The notes: a model not told the origin generated them from the sequence alone. 55,449 nt of DNA from Jaenimonas drosophilae (GCA_030849065.1 JASAON010001556.1:1-55449); one strand, 5' to 3'. Numbered from the stretch's first letter, positions 9,608 through 19,166 are shown. Translations and numbers: made by a program.

Positions 9608-9924
9608 TGATCATCATCACCACCTGCGGTTGACGGAACAGGAGAAGCGTCGAAAGACGCCCTGAGTCATACTTTTTATGATTTACTAATCGTGTACAGC
9701 CTTCTTCTCACGGATGATGAGCGTTGCTGCCGTCACCCCAACACACACACGCACACATACACTGCCCACAATACCTCTGCAACATTGCTGCTCTCTCCTC
9801 CCTTCTTACCCTCTTCTTTGGTGTTCTGATTTTGTACTTGTACTTACGTAGGCAGGAGTCGAGCCATTTCCTCGCGTCAACGACCTTCACCTCCTCTTGA
9901 GAGTGAGAATATTAGTTGGTGTAG
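9608..9924. other. Spacer between eL22 and the asparaginase homologue
   Basis: No gene is seen. A pyrimidine-rich stretch at about 9788-9822 precedes the next gene and may hold its splice signal. Confidence 0.4.
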
Positions 9925-11043
9925 ATGCTCTCCGTCTTTGAAGATAATCAATGCCAGTGTCGCTCGAGCAAACATGAGATGCATCCCGAGCTGAACACAT
10001 CAAAGGAGAAGGTGCTTCTCATCAACACACGCAGCGACCTGTCAGACTTGATTGACCAGGACCGTCCAAGCAACTCTCACGACCACCCACGGGAGTTCTT
10101 CATGGAAATGCTTCACAACATGGATGACCTGCGGAAGGAGGGCGTTCCTGCCTTTGACGTGGTTCAGCTGGACATCCTGAAACTGTCTGCCGATCAAACA
10201 CCCAAGGACTGGGCCAGACTTGCACGCCTCATTCAGCAACACTACCACAAATACAGCGGGTTCGTGGTGCAAAACGGCACTGACAACATGACGGCCACGG
10301 CCACGGCATTGAGCTTCATGCTAGAGAACCTCGGTAAGCCAGTCGTCTTTACGGGCTCTCTCATTCCTGGCGACCGCATCTTTACGGACGTGAAGCGCAA
10401 TCTCATTCTTGCCCTCTCCTTCGCCAGTTGCGGGCAGCTCTGCGAGGTGTGCATTCTCTTTGATGAGCAGCTGTACCGTGCCAACCGAGCCGTGAAGGTG
10501 AGCCGCTCCAACCTGCGGCCCTTTGACACGCCACACTACCCTCCTCTGGCACAGATGCACGGGGGTGAGATGGTGCTCTACCGCGCCAACATTCGACCCC
10601 ACCCACGAGGCCATTTGCGTGTCATGCCAAACATGGGAACGAAGGTGCTCATTCTCCAGCTCGGGCCTGGCCTTTTGAAGGCAACCATCATGCGAGCGGT
10701 TGAAACAACCTCAGCACGTGCCATTGTTTTGCGCTGCTACGGCTCCGGCAACGGACCCACGCGCGATTTTGTCATGCGAGATTTTCTCCGACGTGCGCAG
10801 GAGCGCAACATCATTGTGGTTATTTGCACACAAAACGTCTACGGGTCAGTGAATCTCAGCGAGTACGAGGCTGGCCGGCAGCTGCAGGAGGCTGGGGCGG
10901 TTGGCGCACTTGACATGACGCTGGAGGCGGCCTACATCAAGCTCAAGTACCTCTTTGGACTGGGCATCACCACCGCAGAGGTTCGACGGTACTTCCTCAA
11001 GAACCTTCAGGGAGAGCTATCGAAACCCTTGGCCAAACTGTAG
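9925..11043 (+). CDS. Type I asparaginase homologue, catalytic Thr lost
   Basis: This 372-residue protein is homologous along its length to cytoplasmic type I L-asparaginases, which hydrolyse asparagine to aspartate and ammonia. The second catalytic group is intact: Thr119-Asp120 in NGTDNM, followed by the family block ALSFMLENLGKPVVFTGS, and Lys191 in RAVKVS. The first motif is not. Where the family has an IYTGGTIG-type segment, this protein has INTRSDL (residues 33-39), so the nucleophile position is Asp38 and both glycines are gone. The DSSD-like substrate loop is also changed (KLSAD before QTPKDW). The frame is otherwise open and well conserved, so it is not a decayed pseudogene. It may be a pseudoenzyme or have changed chemistry. 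A start at ATG 9979 is equally possible and would remove 18 residues. Confidence 0.8.
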   Translation: MLSVFEDNQCQCRSSKHEMHPELNTSKEKVLLINTRSDLSDLIDQDRPSNSHDHPREFFMEMLHNMDDLRKEGVPAFDVVQLDILKLSADQTPKDWARLARLIQQHYHKYSGFVVQNGTDNMTATATALSFMLENLGKPVVFTGSLIPGDRIFTDVKRNLILALSFASCGQLCEVCILFDEQLYRANRAVKVSRSNLRPFDTPHYPPLAQMHGGEMVLYRANIRPHPRGHLRVMPNMGTKVLILQLGPGLLKATIMRAVETTSARAIVLRCYGSGNGPTRDFVMRDFLRRAQERNIIVVICTQNVYGSVNLSEYEAGRQLQEAGAVGALDMTLEAAYIKLKYLFGLGITTAEVRRYFLKNLQGELSKPLAKL

Positions 11044-11814
11044 TGTAGGCTAGCGAGTGTGTGTATGTGTGTGTCTTTTTTCCCTCATCATCATCATTGC
11101 TGAATTCTCTTGTAGGAGTGAGAGGAATGCTGCACAGCGTCTGTCGATGTTGCTCCATCAAACGGTTCTTCTTCATCCACATGTTGGTGGAGTTATGACC
11201 TGCGCCAAGCTCTCTACTTACTTTGGACTTGGCACCGCTCTGCACTCTCTCTGCTCAGCGTGAATCCTTGAGTGAGTGCCAACAGTGAGGCCTTCCATGT
11301 TGGAATGGACGATTAGTCATTCAGCAACAAATACGTATGCTTTTTTTTTCCTGTTGTATGACCGTGTCGTACCACGTCCCATGTTGATGATGATGCGCAG
11401 ATGATTGTTTGATGGGTTTTTTCTACAAAAAAAACGCTTTTCGTGAACCTCTTCGGTGGGGGATGGCATCACAAATGACGAGAAGACGACGTCCTGCACT
11501 GACAGTCAGGAGCTGCTGCGTTTTCGTGGCAACCCAGGTTACGTGGAGGATGACTTGGGCGGTGCGTATGAGCGTGTTTGTGTGTGTGTGTGTATGACGG
11601 ATGTGCGTTCTACACGCACATACGTGGGCAACACCCCATCAACTACCGATATTTTTTTGTATGTCTGTCTGTCTGCCTGCTTGCGGCTGCTCATCGTGGG
11701 AGGCATCAACGCCACTGTTTCCTGACACAACTCATCATTCACCCTTTTTTTGCTATTGAAAACTTCCATGTGTTTGCTGAAGTAGGTACGTAGCCCATAT
11801 ACCTCCGTACATTC
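11044..11814. other. Spacer with GT repeats
   Basis: No gene is seen in these 771 bases. There is a (TG)n run at about 11575-11593 and a poly-T run at 11340-11349. Short open frames here have repeat-driven composition and no family features. Confidence 0.5.
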
Positions 11815-12666
11815 ATGGGCGGAAAGCCAAGTAAGGCGGCGCCCGGAACCAGCGCCGCTGCAAACACGAGCGCCGCCACTGGCGACGTGAATGACGCCAA
11901 CCTCCAGTACGATCAATACCGCCACTTCCGGGATCAGCTCCTGGACTTCTCTCTAGGTGAGAGCGCCTTCGACTACGCTGAGAAGCTATTCGCGAAGCAG
12001 CCAGATAGTCCAGAGGTGATGGCACTCCTCGCAGAAACCACGGTGCTCTACGACCAAACCAAGAACAAGATGTCCCGAGAACACTGGTGTGATCGACTAG
12101 ACCTCCTTCAACGTGGTGTTGATGTCAGCCGCAAGTGCATCAAGGAGAACCCACAGTATGGTCCATGCTACCGAACCTATGTCCTCTGCGCCACGCGTGA
12201 GAGCGAGGCGCTCTACTACCTCAAGAGCCTCACCGGCGTGGGCCTTCTTCAAAACTACCAAGCCATCATGAAACGTGGCGAGGAGGGCATGAAGCTGCTG
12301 CCGACTGACGCAGACATCCCCAACACCTTGGCCGCCCTGTGTGGTCGGTGTGTGACGCGCTGGTACGACCCTACTCGGCTCTACGCCTACGCCTGTGGGG
12401 TACCCAGCAACAAGCAGTTGATGGAGGATAGCGTGCGTCTCAGTGAGCTGGCGGTGCAGCGGGACCCCACGAATCTAGAGTACGCCTGCAGATTGGCGCA
12501 GGCTTACTTTCAGAAGGGCGACATGCCCAACGCCCGTCGTTGGTATGTGAAGGTGCGCGATGAGATGCCGCCACGAGACATCCACGACGATCGCTGGCAG
12601 GGTTTGGCTCACACACAACTCTCCACGGCCTTCTCTAAGACGAAGTGGAACGTGCCCTTCGCGTAG
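11815..12666 (+). CDS. RMDN-like TPR protein, possibly N-myristoylated
   Basis: The 283-residue protein resembles the regulator of microtubule dynamics (RMDN/FAM82) family of TPR-like proteins associated with microtubules and organelle membranes. The core shows the typical order: a segment like AEKLFAKQPDSPEVMALLAE, a conserved YDQT, a long helix with NPQYGPCYRTYVLCA, then PTDADIPNTLAALCGR and the C-terminal TPR pair DPTNLEYACRLAQAYFQKGD with NARRWYVKV. Unlike animal RMDN proteins it has no N-terminal membrane anchor. It begins MGGKPSKAA, a good candidate N-myristoylation signal, followed by an Ala/Thr-rich linker. This suggests lipid-mediated membrane or flagellar attachment, an inference from the N-terminus only. 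The start is the only in-frame ATG giving this motif. Confidence 0.75.
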   Translation: MGGKPSKAAPGTSAAANTSAATGDVNDANLQYDQYRHFRDQLLDFSLGESAFDYAEKLFAKQPDSPEVMALLAETTVLYDQTKNKMSREHWCDRLDLLQRGVDVSRKCIKENPQYGPCYRTYVLCATRESEALYYLKSLTGVGLLQNYQAIMKRGEEGMKLLPTDADIPNTLAALCGRCVTRWYDPTRLYAYACGVPSNKQLMEDSVRLSELAVQRDPTNLEYACRLAQAYFQKGDMPNARRWYVKVRDEMPPRDIHDDRWQGLAHTQLSTAFSKTKWNVPFA

Positions 12667-13156
12667 TCAAGGAAAAGGAGTGGGAGAGGAAGGGTTGGGG
12701 TTGATCCCTTCGTAGGAAACTAACAACACACACACACACACACACACACCGTCATCCTTCATCAGGAGTGTAGGGTGGCCAAGAGGTCTGCAATTTGAGC
12801 AGATGATATCTGGGGTAGCCTGGCGCAGACGTCAGTGATGTACGCACGCACCTATCGATGCTTCGACAGCCGCCAGCCGTCGTCGTGCAGCAGCTCCTCC
12901 AGCGGAAGCGGTTTCATTAACGAACACACAACAAAACCCCATCTCCACACACAACATACTTCTCCACACGACGAAGTGGTGCTTCCTTCATCCTCTACGT
13001 TTGCTTCTTGTGCGTCACTCCTCATGGGGATGATGATGACCTTCATTCTTCGTGCCAACACTCATCATGCTCCAATGGACCAGCACACGTATCTTCAACC
13101 TTCCCTTTTTTTTTCACGTTGATGAGTAGCTCGTTCGATAGAAGCATAGCGACGAG
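12667..13156. other. Spacer with a CA microsatellite
   Basis: No gene is seen in these 490 bases. It includes a (CA)12 run at about 12726-12749 and a pyrimidine run at 13101-13118 shortly before the next gene. Confidence 0.5.
12726..12749. repeat. (CA)12 microsatellite
   Basis: A pure run of about 12 CA dinucleotides in the 3' flank of the RMDN-like gene. Confidence 0.9.
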
Positions 13157-15199
13157 ATGCTGCGCCGCGGACTTGTTCCAGCCCTCCGGGCCTCCTGCCT
13201 CTCCACCGTCAACCGTCAGAGCCGCACTCTTCATGCCCTCCGCCACCGCTCCACCTCAGCTGCGGGCGAGGCAGCGGCCGCCACGACCAACATCCAATCA
13301 CCACATCAAGTCGGTGAGGTGCCCATCATCCCCAACCTTAGCTTCCTCTCACGACCTGAAAACCTTCTGGAGACGGTTGGCTCAACGATTGAGGTGTGCG
13401 AGGCTCTTCTCAAGGAGATCCCCAAGGTGCAAAGCCCGCAGGAGAAGCACGACCTCATTGACTCCACCAGCAACGTCCTCTGCCTGCTCCTCGATCCGTG
13501 TGAGTTTGTGCGGCAGATTCACCCCTCCGAGGACTACAAGCGCGCCGCTGCCATGGCCTTTCAAAAGGGTTATGAGTACATGTCGGAGGTGAACTCACGA
13601 CGGGACCTCTACGACGTCATCACGGAGCTCGACAGCCCCACAGGGCGTGCAGGGCTTGACGAGGAGTCCATCAAGAATGTGGTGCAGCTGAAGCGGGATA
13701 TGGAAAGCAACGGTATTCACCTCCCCGACGACATGCGCGCCAAGGTTACTGAGCTCAACATTGAGAAGGAGGAGCTCGCGATGCGCTTCTTAACGGAACA
13801 GGGCTCGGCCAATCCATTCCAGACGCTGCGCTACCTGCTTGCCTGCCGCTATGAACTGGCACAGCTCTTGCAGTTCGAGAGCTACGCCGAACAGCAGCTT
13901 CGGGGTACGATGCTGGGCAATCAGCAGAACGTCTGGCACTTCCTCTGTGGCATTGCCCACAAGTACCGTGGTGCCGCGGAGAAGGAGATGGACCTCATTC
14001 GTCAAAACATTGGTGAGGTACGCAACCGCGCCAACATCACCGACGACTTTCGTGCCCGCGTTTCCGTCTCGCTGCGACGTGCTGCTGAGCCTGAACACGC
14101 GGAGGAGTACTTCTCCGTCGCCAACTGCATCCGCGGCATTCAATGCCTCTGCTCTGAGGTGTTTGGCGTACGTTTGGAGCAGGTACCCTTCATGCCAGAG
14201 GAGGTCCTCAACGCGGATGCCAAGAAGTTTCACGTCTACGACGCCGACAAGAAGTTTCTCGGTGTGATTGTGCTGGACATGTACATGAACAACATGAAGT
14301 ACTGCCAGGCCGGTCACCTCACCCTGCAACTTGGCTGCCAGCCCCATCAAGGTGTGCTCTCCCGTGTGGGCCTTCACCTTCCCACTCGTCAGTACCCCGT
14401 GGTGGTGCTCACGTGCAACGTTGGCGCCACCAAGGCGGCGGAGCGTAGGCCTGACGGAACCTTTGATGACGAGATGACGTTGATGCAGCCCAACGAGGTG
14501 ACGACGGTCTTCCATGAGTTTGGGCATGCGATGCACACCATCTTTGGCCAAACCCGCGTGCAGAACCTCGCGGGAACACGCTCGAGCATCGACTTTGTCG
14601 AGACCTTTTCGCAGCTCTTCGAGCAGTTCCTCACCTCCCACGAGTTCCTCAAGCTGTGGGCCCACCGCATCAACACCCGTGAGCCCATTAGCTTCGACAT
14701 GGTGCAGAAGCGCAACGATGCCGCCAACCTCTTCAAGCATCTCGACATGCTCGACCAGGTGGTGCTCTCTGCCGTGGACCAGACCCTCCACGGCCCGCAG
14801 CCTCTAACCGTCTTCTTCCCACACGGTGATCAGGGCCACCTTGGCAAACGGACACTCGGCGATCTCGGTGACTTTGGCCGTGGCGCCTTCAATCTCGCCA
14901 AGGCGTTGATTCAAGTGGCCAAGCCGCTCTCCGTGGCGGAGCCGACCGAGACGGGCGTCCTCGGCACGTTGAGCTTCGAACACCTCTCCGGCTACCCGGC
15001 CGGCTACTACGGCTACCTGTATAGCCTCACCGTGGCACGTCGGATTTGGACGAAGAAGTTCGAGCGCGACCCACTGAACCTCACCGCGGGACGTGAGCTG
15101 GTGGATAAGGTGATGTGCCACGGCGCGGCCTGCGACCCTCGTGAGACCATCGCCCGCTACCTCGGCGACGACTTGAACGACATTGACATTTGGGCATAA
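13157..15199 (+). CDS. MIPEP: Mitochondrial intermediate peptidase (M3 family)
   Basis: This 680-residue zinc metallopeptidase of family M3 fits mitochondrial intermediate peptidase, which removes an octapeptide from some imported precursors in the matrix. The catalytic site is HEFGHAMH with zinc ligands His453 and His457, catalytic Glu454, and the third ligand probably Glu482 in SSIDFVETFSQLFE. The segment with GTRSSIDFVE and the C-terminal HLSGYPAGYYGYLYS, which carries the substrate-binding His and Tyr residues of M3 enzymes, are both intact. The N-terminus is Arg/Ser/Ala-rich with few acidic residues over the first 30 residues, consistent with a matrix presequence. Length agrees with the family (about 700). 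Oligopeptidase or thimet-type relatives are possible but usually lack a presequence. Confidence 0.9.
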   Translation: MLRRGLVPALRASCLSTVNRQSRTLHALRHRSTSAAGEAAAATTNIQSPHQVGEVPIIPNLSFLSRPENLLETVGSTIEVCEALLKEIPKVQSPQEKHDLIDSTSNVLCLLLDPCEFVRQIHPSEDYKRAAAMAFQKGYEYMSEVNSRRDLYDVITELDSPTGRAGLDEESIKNVVQLKRDMESNGIHLPDDMRAKVTELNIEKEELAMRFLTEQGSANPFQTLRYLLACRYELAQLLQFESYAEQQLRGTMLGNQQNVWHFLCGIAHKYRGAAEKEMDLIRQNIGEVRNRANITDDFRARVSVSLRRAAEPEHAEEYFSVANCIRGIQCLCSEVFGVRLEQVPFMPEEVLNADAKKFHVYDADKKFLGVIVLDMYMNNMKYCQAGHLTLQLGCQPHQGVLSRVGLHLPTRQYPVVVLTCNVGATKAAERRPDGTFDDEMTLMQPNEVTTVFHEFGHAMHTIFGQTRVQNLAGTRSSIDFVETFSQLFEQFLTSHEFLKLWAHRINTREPISFDMVQKRNDAANLFKHLDMLDQVVLSAVDQTLHGPQPLTVFFPHGDQGHLGKRTLGDLGDFGRGAFNLAKALIQVAKPLSVAEPTETGVLGTLSFEHLSGYPAGYYGYLYSLTVARRIWTKKFERDPLNLTAGRELVDKVMCHGAACDPRETIARYLGDDLNDIDIWA

Positions 15200-15516
15200 A
15201 CCCACAGACACACACACATACACACAGAGGAACAGATGAGTGTGTCTGTATGTGTGTGCTGCTCTCTGCACCTCCACAGCAGAAGCTTGTGGGGTACGGT
15301 GTTTTGGTCTTCACCCTCTAAACAAAAAGTGTGGCGTATCGCCATGGACAACAATGCTCCACGACATAAGCCGTGCTACATGATAGTTGGAGCTCCTCAC
15401 CCCACCCACCACAACACGTAGCTGACGTGATGATTTTCTGCATCTTGTTCTCTCTTCTTCCTTCGTTGTATTGCCCTCTTTGACGACAGTGCTCTTCATA
15501 CCTCACACACTCAACT
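15200..15516. other. Spacer downstream of MIP
   Basis: No gene is seen. CA and TG repeats follow the stop codon (15206-15260), and a pyrimidine-rich stretch at 15450-15480 precedes the next gene. Confidence 0.45.
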
Positions 15517-15987
15517 ATGTTCCGCAGCTCCATCAAGTACCTCGCTGCTGCCGCTGCCCCCGCGGCCAGTGCTAGTGATGCAAAGATGGCCACCCTCCAC
15601 AAGCTCCTCATTGGTGAGGTGCAGTTCCGCAACAACGCGCCCGTGAAGGCCTGCAACGTGGAGCACAACTTTGGCGCCAGCTGGAAGACCGACATTGAGG
15701 CCTACGCCAAGAAGCTGAGCGGCGAGCAGAAGACCATTTTAGAGCGCCAGATCGCTCGCGTGGCCCTCACGCGCTTCACCACCCGCGAGCTTGCTGAGTT
15801 CGGCGGAGAGGGCCCACAGTACGTGGATGCCGTCGCCAAGGATGCCAATGTAGCTCAGGGCAAGGCCTACTACCAGCAGCACGGTGCGGAGGCCTTTGAG
15901 AAGTACGTGCGTGAGGAGTCCAAGAACGCCAACTGGGCCGAGGCCGACGTGAAGAAGTTCATCGACGCCGTCAAGGCTGCCAAGTAA
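15517..15987 (+). CDS. Small mitochondrial protein of unknown function
   Basis: I do not recognise this 156-residue protein. It starts MFRSSIKYLAAAAAPAASAS, a good mitochondrial presequence of basic and small residues without acids. The rest is soluble and helical: a segment NNAPVKACNVEHNFGASW, then EAYAKKLSGEQKTILERQIARVALTRFTTRELAEFGG, and a Lys/Ala-rich C-terminus ending in VKAAK. Codon use is strongly skewed to C- and G-ending codons, like the two ribosomal protein genes in this window, which suggests high expression. A lineage-specific subunit of a respiratory or ATP synthase complex would fit this profile, but this is speculation. The CDS is real judging from codon bias and a clean start. 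Confidence 0.75.
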   Translation: MFRSSIKYLAAAAAPAASASDAKMATLHKLLIGEVQFRNNAPVKACNVEHNFGASWKTDIEAYAKKLSGEQKTILERQIARVALTRFTTRELAEFGGEGPQYVDAVAKDANVAQGKAYYQQHGAEAFEKYVREESKNANWAEADVKKFIDAVKAAK

Positions 15988-16522
15988 GAACACAGGCGCG
16001 TGGATGATTCTCCCACCGCACAGAACACGACCATCACCGGCAACGATTGTTGGTCCGTCTGTTTCATGGATGGATTTAACACACTCCTGCAGGGATGCGA
16101 TGTGGTGTGAGTGAGTGAGGGTGGCCGTCTGTGGCTTGTGTTGGTGCATAGTTTCTGTGATAAGCTAAGTACTCCGTGCTGAGTGGGTTGGCTCCGTTAG
16201 GAGCGTAGGATAGCAAAGCTGTGAAGGCTCAACTCTCTTGTTCTGGTGATGGTGATTGGCTTGTCCTTGTCAAGCCACGCAACAGCATCAAGGTGTGCTT
16301 GACGTGAAGTGTGCTTGTTGTTCCATGTGTGCGTGTTTCCTCTCATCTCATTGTGCTTCTGGCATAGACGGTCTACTTTCGTGCACTGCGCGCGTTTGAC
16401 TGGGCAGTCATTGACACAACAACACAGGTACACACAACAAGGAACTCTTTTCATCTCATACATTCGTGAAGCATTGAAGCTTCACGTACACACTCATAGA
16501 TCACAGGAGGAGAGAAGACATC
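15988..16522. other. Spacer upstream of the J-protein gene
   Basis: No gene is seen in these 535 bases. A small hairpin with 8-bp arms (16465-16472 and 16479-16486) lies 36 bases before the next ATG. Confidence 0.45.
16465..16486. repeat. Small hairpin in the J-protein 5' flank
   Basis: CGTGAAGC at 16465-16472 and GCTTCACG at 16479-16486 are perfect inverted copies around a 6-nt loop. It probably falls within the 5' UTR. It could arise by chance. Confidence 0.7.
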
Positions 16523-17284
16523 ATGGCCAAGGACACCACACTTTATGATCGATTGAAGGTTGCCGTTGATGCCGATTCGGCTGAGATTGCCCGCGCCTAC
16601 CGTCGTCTTGCCCTTGGCTGCCACCCTGACCGCCATCCCGAACGAGCGGATGAGTTCAAGCAGCTCACCGCCGCCTATGAGGTGCTGAGTGATGCTTCCA
16701 CGCGCTCCATCTACGACGCTACCGGCTCAGTGCCTGGTGCAGGTGAGGCTGAGGTGAGCCCACAGGAGCGTTCCGCGGTGTTGGAGCGTCAGGTGCGTGA
16801 GTTCTTCAGCACCTACGCCGACTCTGACGAGGAACGTGTCGATGTTGCGGCGGCCTACCACAAACACGATGGCAATTTTAGCCATATGATCAAGAAGGCG
16901 CTCCTCTTCGACAATGGCGTGGATGGAGAGGTGGGACGCCTTCTCGCGCGTACACGGGAGCTCATGGCACAGAAGAAGCTCACAGCAACGGAGGCGTGGG
17001 CACGCACCACAACATCTGCCGCGATTGAGAAGTTAGAGAAGACGATGCGCCGTGAACGACGTGAGGCGGAGGAGGCGCTGAAGGAGATGGGCCTCGAGCA
17101 TGCTGGCGAGGGTGGTGGGATGGGAGACCTCCAGGCCCTCATTCAGCAGCGGCAGAAGGCATCTTTTCAGTCTATGATGAGCTCACTCGAGGAGAAGTAC
17201 GTTGCGCGACCGACCAGTGGCAGCAAGCGGTCAGGTGAGGGCCGCTCATCCAACACGGCAAAGTCGAAGAAGATGCGCACATGA
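16523..17284 (+). CDS. DNAJC9-like J-domain protein
   Basis: This 253-residue protein has an N-terminal J domain (residues about 8-66) with the HPD motif at residues 34-36, the Hsp70-stimulating tripeptide. After the J domain comes a region matching DNAJC9: YHKHDGNFSHMIKKALL (about 112-130), a charged helix and the C-terminal IQQRQKASFQSMMSSLEEKY. DNAJC9 is a nuclear histone chaperone that recruits Hsp70 to histones H3-H4, so a nuclear histone-handling role is likely by homology. The tail is basic with SGSKRSGEG and KSKKMRT, compatible with a nuclear localisation signal. No Gly/Phe-rich or zinc-finger region is present, so it is not a type I or II DnaJ. Confidence 0.85.
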   Translation: MAKDTTLYDRLKVAVDADSAEIARAYRRLALGCHPDRHPERADEFKQLTAAYEVLSDASTRSIYDATGSVPGAGEAEVSPQERSAVLERQVREFFSTYADSDEERVDVAAAYHKHDGNFSHMIKKALLFDNGVDGEVGRLLARTRELMAQKKLTATEAWARTTTSAAIEKLEKTMRRERREAEEALKEMGLEHAGEGGGMGDLQALIQQRQKASFQSMMSSLEEKYVARPTSGSKRSGEGRSSNTAKSKKMRT

Positions 17285-17485
17285 GGCTGGACGATGCCAT
17301 AAACACATGCCGAATATGCACCACCCCTCTCTCTCTCCAACAACACTTCATAATACTCTTCTATCGTTAATCCATCATTTGCTTGCATGAACCCCCCACT
17401 GACTCCATGCCCGTGTCTTCCTTCTTCTGTGTGATTGGTGGAGAGGATTGTTGGGCTGCCACACACCACTTTCACAGGAAATAGT

Positions 17486-18964
17486 ATGTCGAGGGTTGGT
17501 CGTCTTGGTACGACGTTGGGTGCATCACACCGTTGCATTGGTGCGACTCGTCGTTCCCTCCCACTAGCGCTCCTTCATGGAGGTGTTGTGCGCGATGAAT
17601 GGGCCAACAACGCTCCTCTCCGTCTCAGCAGACGCTGCCAAACGATGAAGCGCAATCTCAATCCACCGTTGCATTGCGTTTCACGGAAACTGGGCGACGA
17701 AGAGTGCATCTTTGCTAATATCAAGGACCAGGACGTTGATGCCAACAACAACAACAGTGCTACCACAACCGAGAAGGATGAAGACGTATTGACGAATGCT
17801 GCGGAGGATGCCAGCGAAGCGGAGGCAATTGTGGTGGACATCACCGCAATGGAGGCTGCCCTCCTTGAAAAGCGTTTGCCAAGTACGTTGGTACGTGGAA
17901 GCGTGGAGTGCTTGAATCCAGCAGAACGACGCAGCCTCACCAAGCTCATTTACGACGCCTTCTACAAGAGTTTGGCCACCTCCACCGATCGTGATGAGGC
18001 GGCGGGGCTGATGTACCAGGCTGGCTTGGAGCTCCAGTGGCTCGAAGAGTGGGCGGCACAATCCACGTCGGACAACACGCGTGCATCACTGGAGGAGCGA
18101 CGTCGCAAAGTGAAGATGGCTGCACTGGAACGCGTGGATCTGCACAAGCCACTGAGCTACATCATTGGCTCGCAGCCCTTCTTTGGCTGTACGATTGGCT
18201 GTGAGGCACCGCTGCTCTGCCCTCGTCCCGAGACGGAGATGTGGGCACACTGGCTCACAAAACACCACCTCGCCAAGGCCAATAAGGCTGGTGCCCGCGT
18301 TGATGTGCTCGACATGTGTTGCGGAACGGGATGCATTGGTGTGTCCTTGGCCAAGAACGTGCCAAGCGCGCATGTGTTTGCGGTTGACCTCCTCGAGTCA
18401 GCCGTCTTGTGCTCATTGAGAAATGCGGAGATGAACGGCATCTCCTCAAGCCGCTACACCGCGGTTCATAGCGACATGTTTGACTGCTTCTGTGAAGGTG
18501 CGCCTGCTTCTCCCCCTTCACCCACAACAACAACAACAACAACAACATCCACGTCGGACGAGGTGACGGAGGCACCCTTCGTTGTCACGCCCTTGAGGCA
18601 GGGCGAGGCTGCCCGTTTTGATGTCGTCGTCTCAAACCCGCCCTACGTACTTCCCGAGCAGTACGAGAATCTTCCGCGAGGCATCACCTTGTGGGAGTCC
18701 AAGATGGCCCTTGTTGGTGATGCACGACGAGAACACCAGCAGTACCGCTACTTCCAGGAGTTGACGGAACGGGGTGCGGAGCTGCTGAAGCGCGATGCAG
18801 ATCGCCATCCCAGCCTGTGGGGCTGCCCAAGCTTGGTGGTGGAGGTGGGGCTGCAGGCCCGCCTTGTGGCCTCGCTCATGGAGCGCAGTGGACGCTGGCG
18901 GGAGGTGTGCGTACATCTCGACTACGCACAACAGGAGCGATGGATCTCTGCCATCCTTGCATGA
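17486..18964 (+). CDS. HemK/PrmC release-factor glutamine methyltransferase
   Basis: This protein of about 492 residues is a HemK/PrmC-type N5-glutamine methyltransferase, which methylates the GGQ glutamine of peptide-chain release factors. It has the SAM-binding segment VLDMCCGTGCIGVSLAK and the catalytic NPPY in VVVSNPPYVLPEQYENLP near residue 385. The N-terminus is Arg/Ser-rich (MSRVGRLGTTLGAS), suggesting mitochondrial targeting. I chose ATG 17486 because the pyrimidine-containing stretch ending in AG at 17476-17477 separates it from the in-frame ATG at 17435. A poly-Thr insertion, coded by an ACA repeat at about 18524-18546, lies directly before the NPPY strand, and about 130 low-similarity residues precede the substrate-binding helical region. 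A cytosolic role is less likely but not excluded. Confidence 0.85.
   Translation: MSRVGRLGTTLGASHRCIGATRRSLPLALLHGGVVRDEWANNAPLRLSRRCQTMKRNLNPPLHCVSRKLGDEECIFANIKDQDVDANNNNSATTTEKDEDVLTNAAEDASEAEAIVVDITAMEAALLEKRLPSTLVRGSVECLNPAERRSLTKLIYDAFYKSLATSTDRDEAAGLMYQAGLELQWLEEWAAQSTSDNTRASLEERRRKVKMAALERVDLHKPLSYIIGSQPFFGCTIGCEAPLLCPRPETEMWAHWLTKHHLAKANKAGARVDVLDMCCGTGCIGVSLAKNVPSAHVFAVDLLESAVLCSLRNAEMNGISSSRYTAVHSDMFDCFCEGAPASPPSPTTTTTTTTSTSDEVTEAPFVVTPLRQGEAARFDVVVSNPPYVLPEQYENLPRGITLWESKMALVGDARREHQQYRYFQELTERGAELLKRDADRHPSLWGCPSLVVEVGLQARLVASLMERSGRWREVCVHLDYAQQERWISAILA
18524..18546 (+). repeat. ACA repeat coding poly-Thr in HemK
   Basis: A CAA/ACA trinucleotide run read in the ACA frame gives a run of eight threonines between the SAM-binding half and the NPPY strand of the methyltransferase. 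Confidence 0.8.
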
Positions 18965-19086
18965 GCATTGCCATGATCATCATCTTCATCACAACACCAT
19001 CACACACACACAAAGAAGCACACTTGTGTTGCTCTCTCTTGCCTTCCATGGCAGGCAATGATGATTGGTGCGGTATGCACGTGTAC

Positions 19087-19139
19087 CTCCCTTCTTCATC
19101 TCTCCTCTTCTTCTCTGTGTTTCTCTTTCCATCATGGAG
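19087..19139 (+). promoter_or_regulatory. Predicted trans-splice acceptor of CFAP298
   Basis: A long C/T tract at 19087-19131 is followed by the first AG at 19138-19139. This excludes the upstream in-frame ATGs at 19065 and 19134 and leaves a 27-nt leader before the ATG at 19167, the conserved family N-terminus. Confidence 0.65.
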
Positions 19140-19166
19140 ATTCAACACACACTCAAGCAACAAAGA

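Noticed and set aside
13790..14791. Long minus-strand open frame of 333 codons
   Set aside because: It is a shadow of the M3 peptidase gene, whose catalytic motif is on the plus strand.
19065..19166. N-terminal extension of CFAP298 with a hydrophobic segment
   Set aside because: It translates the pyrimidine tract before the predicted AG, and the family N-terminus is at 19167.
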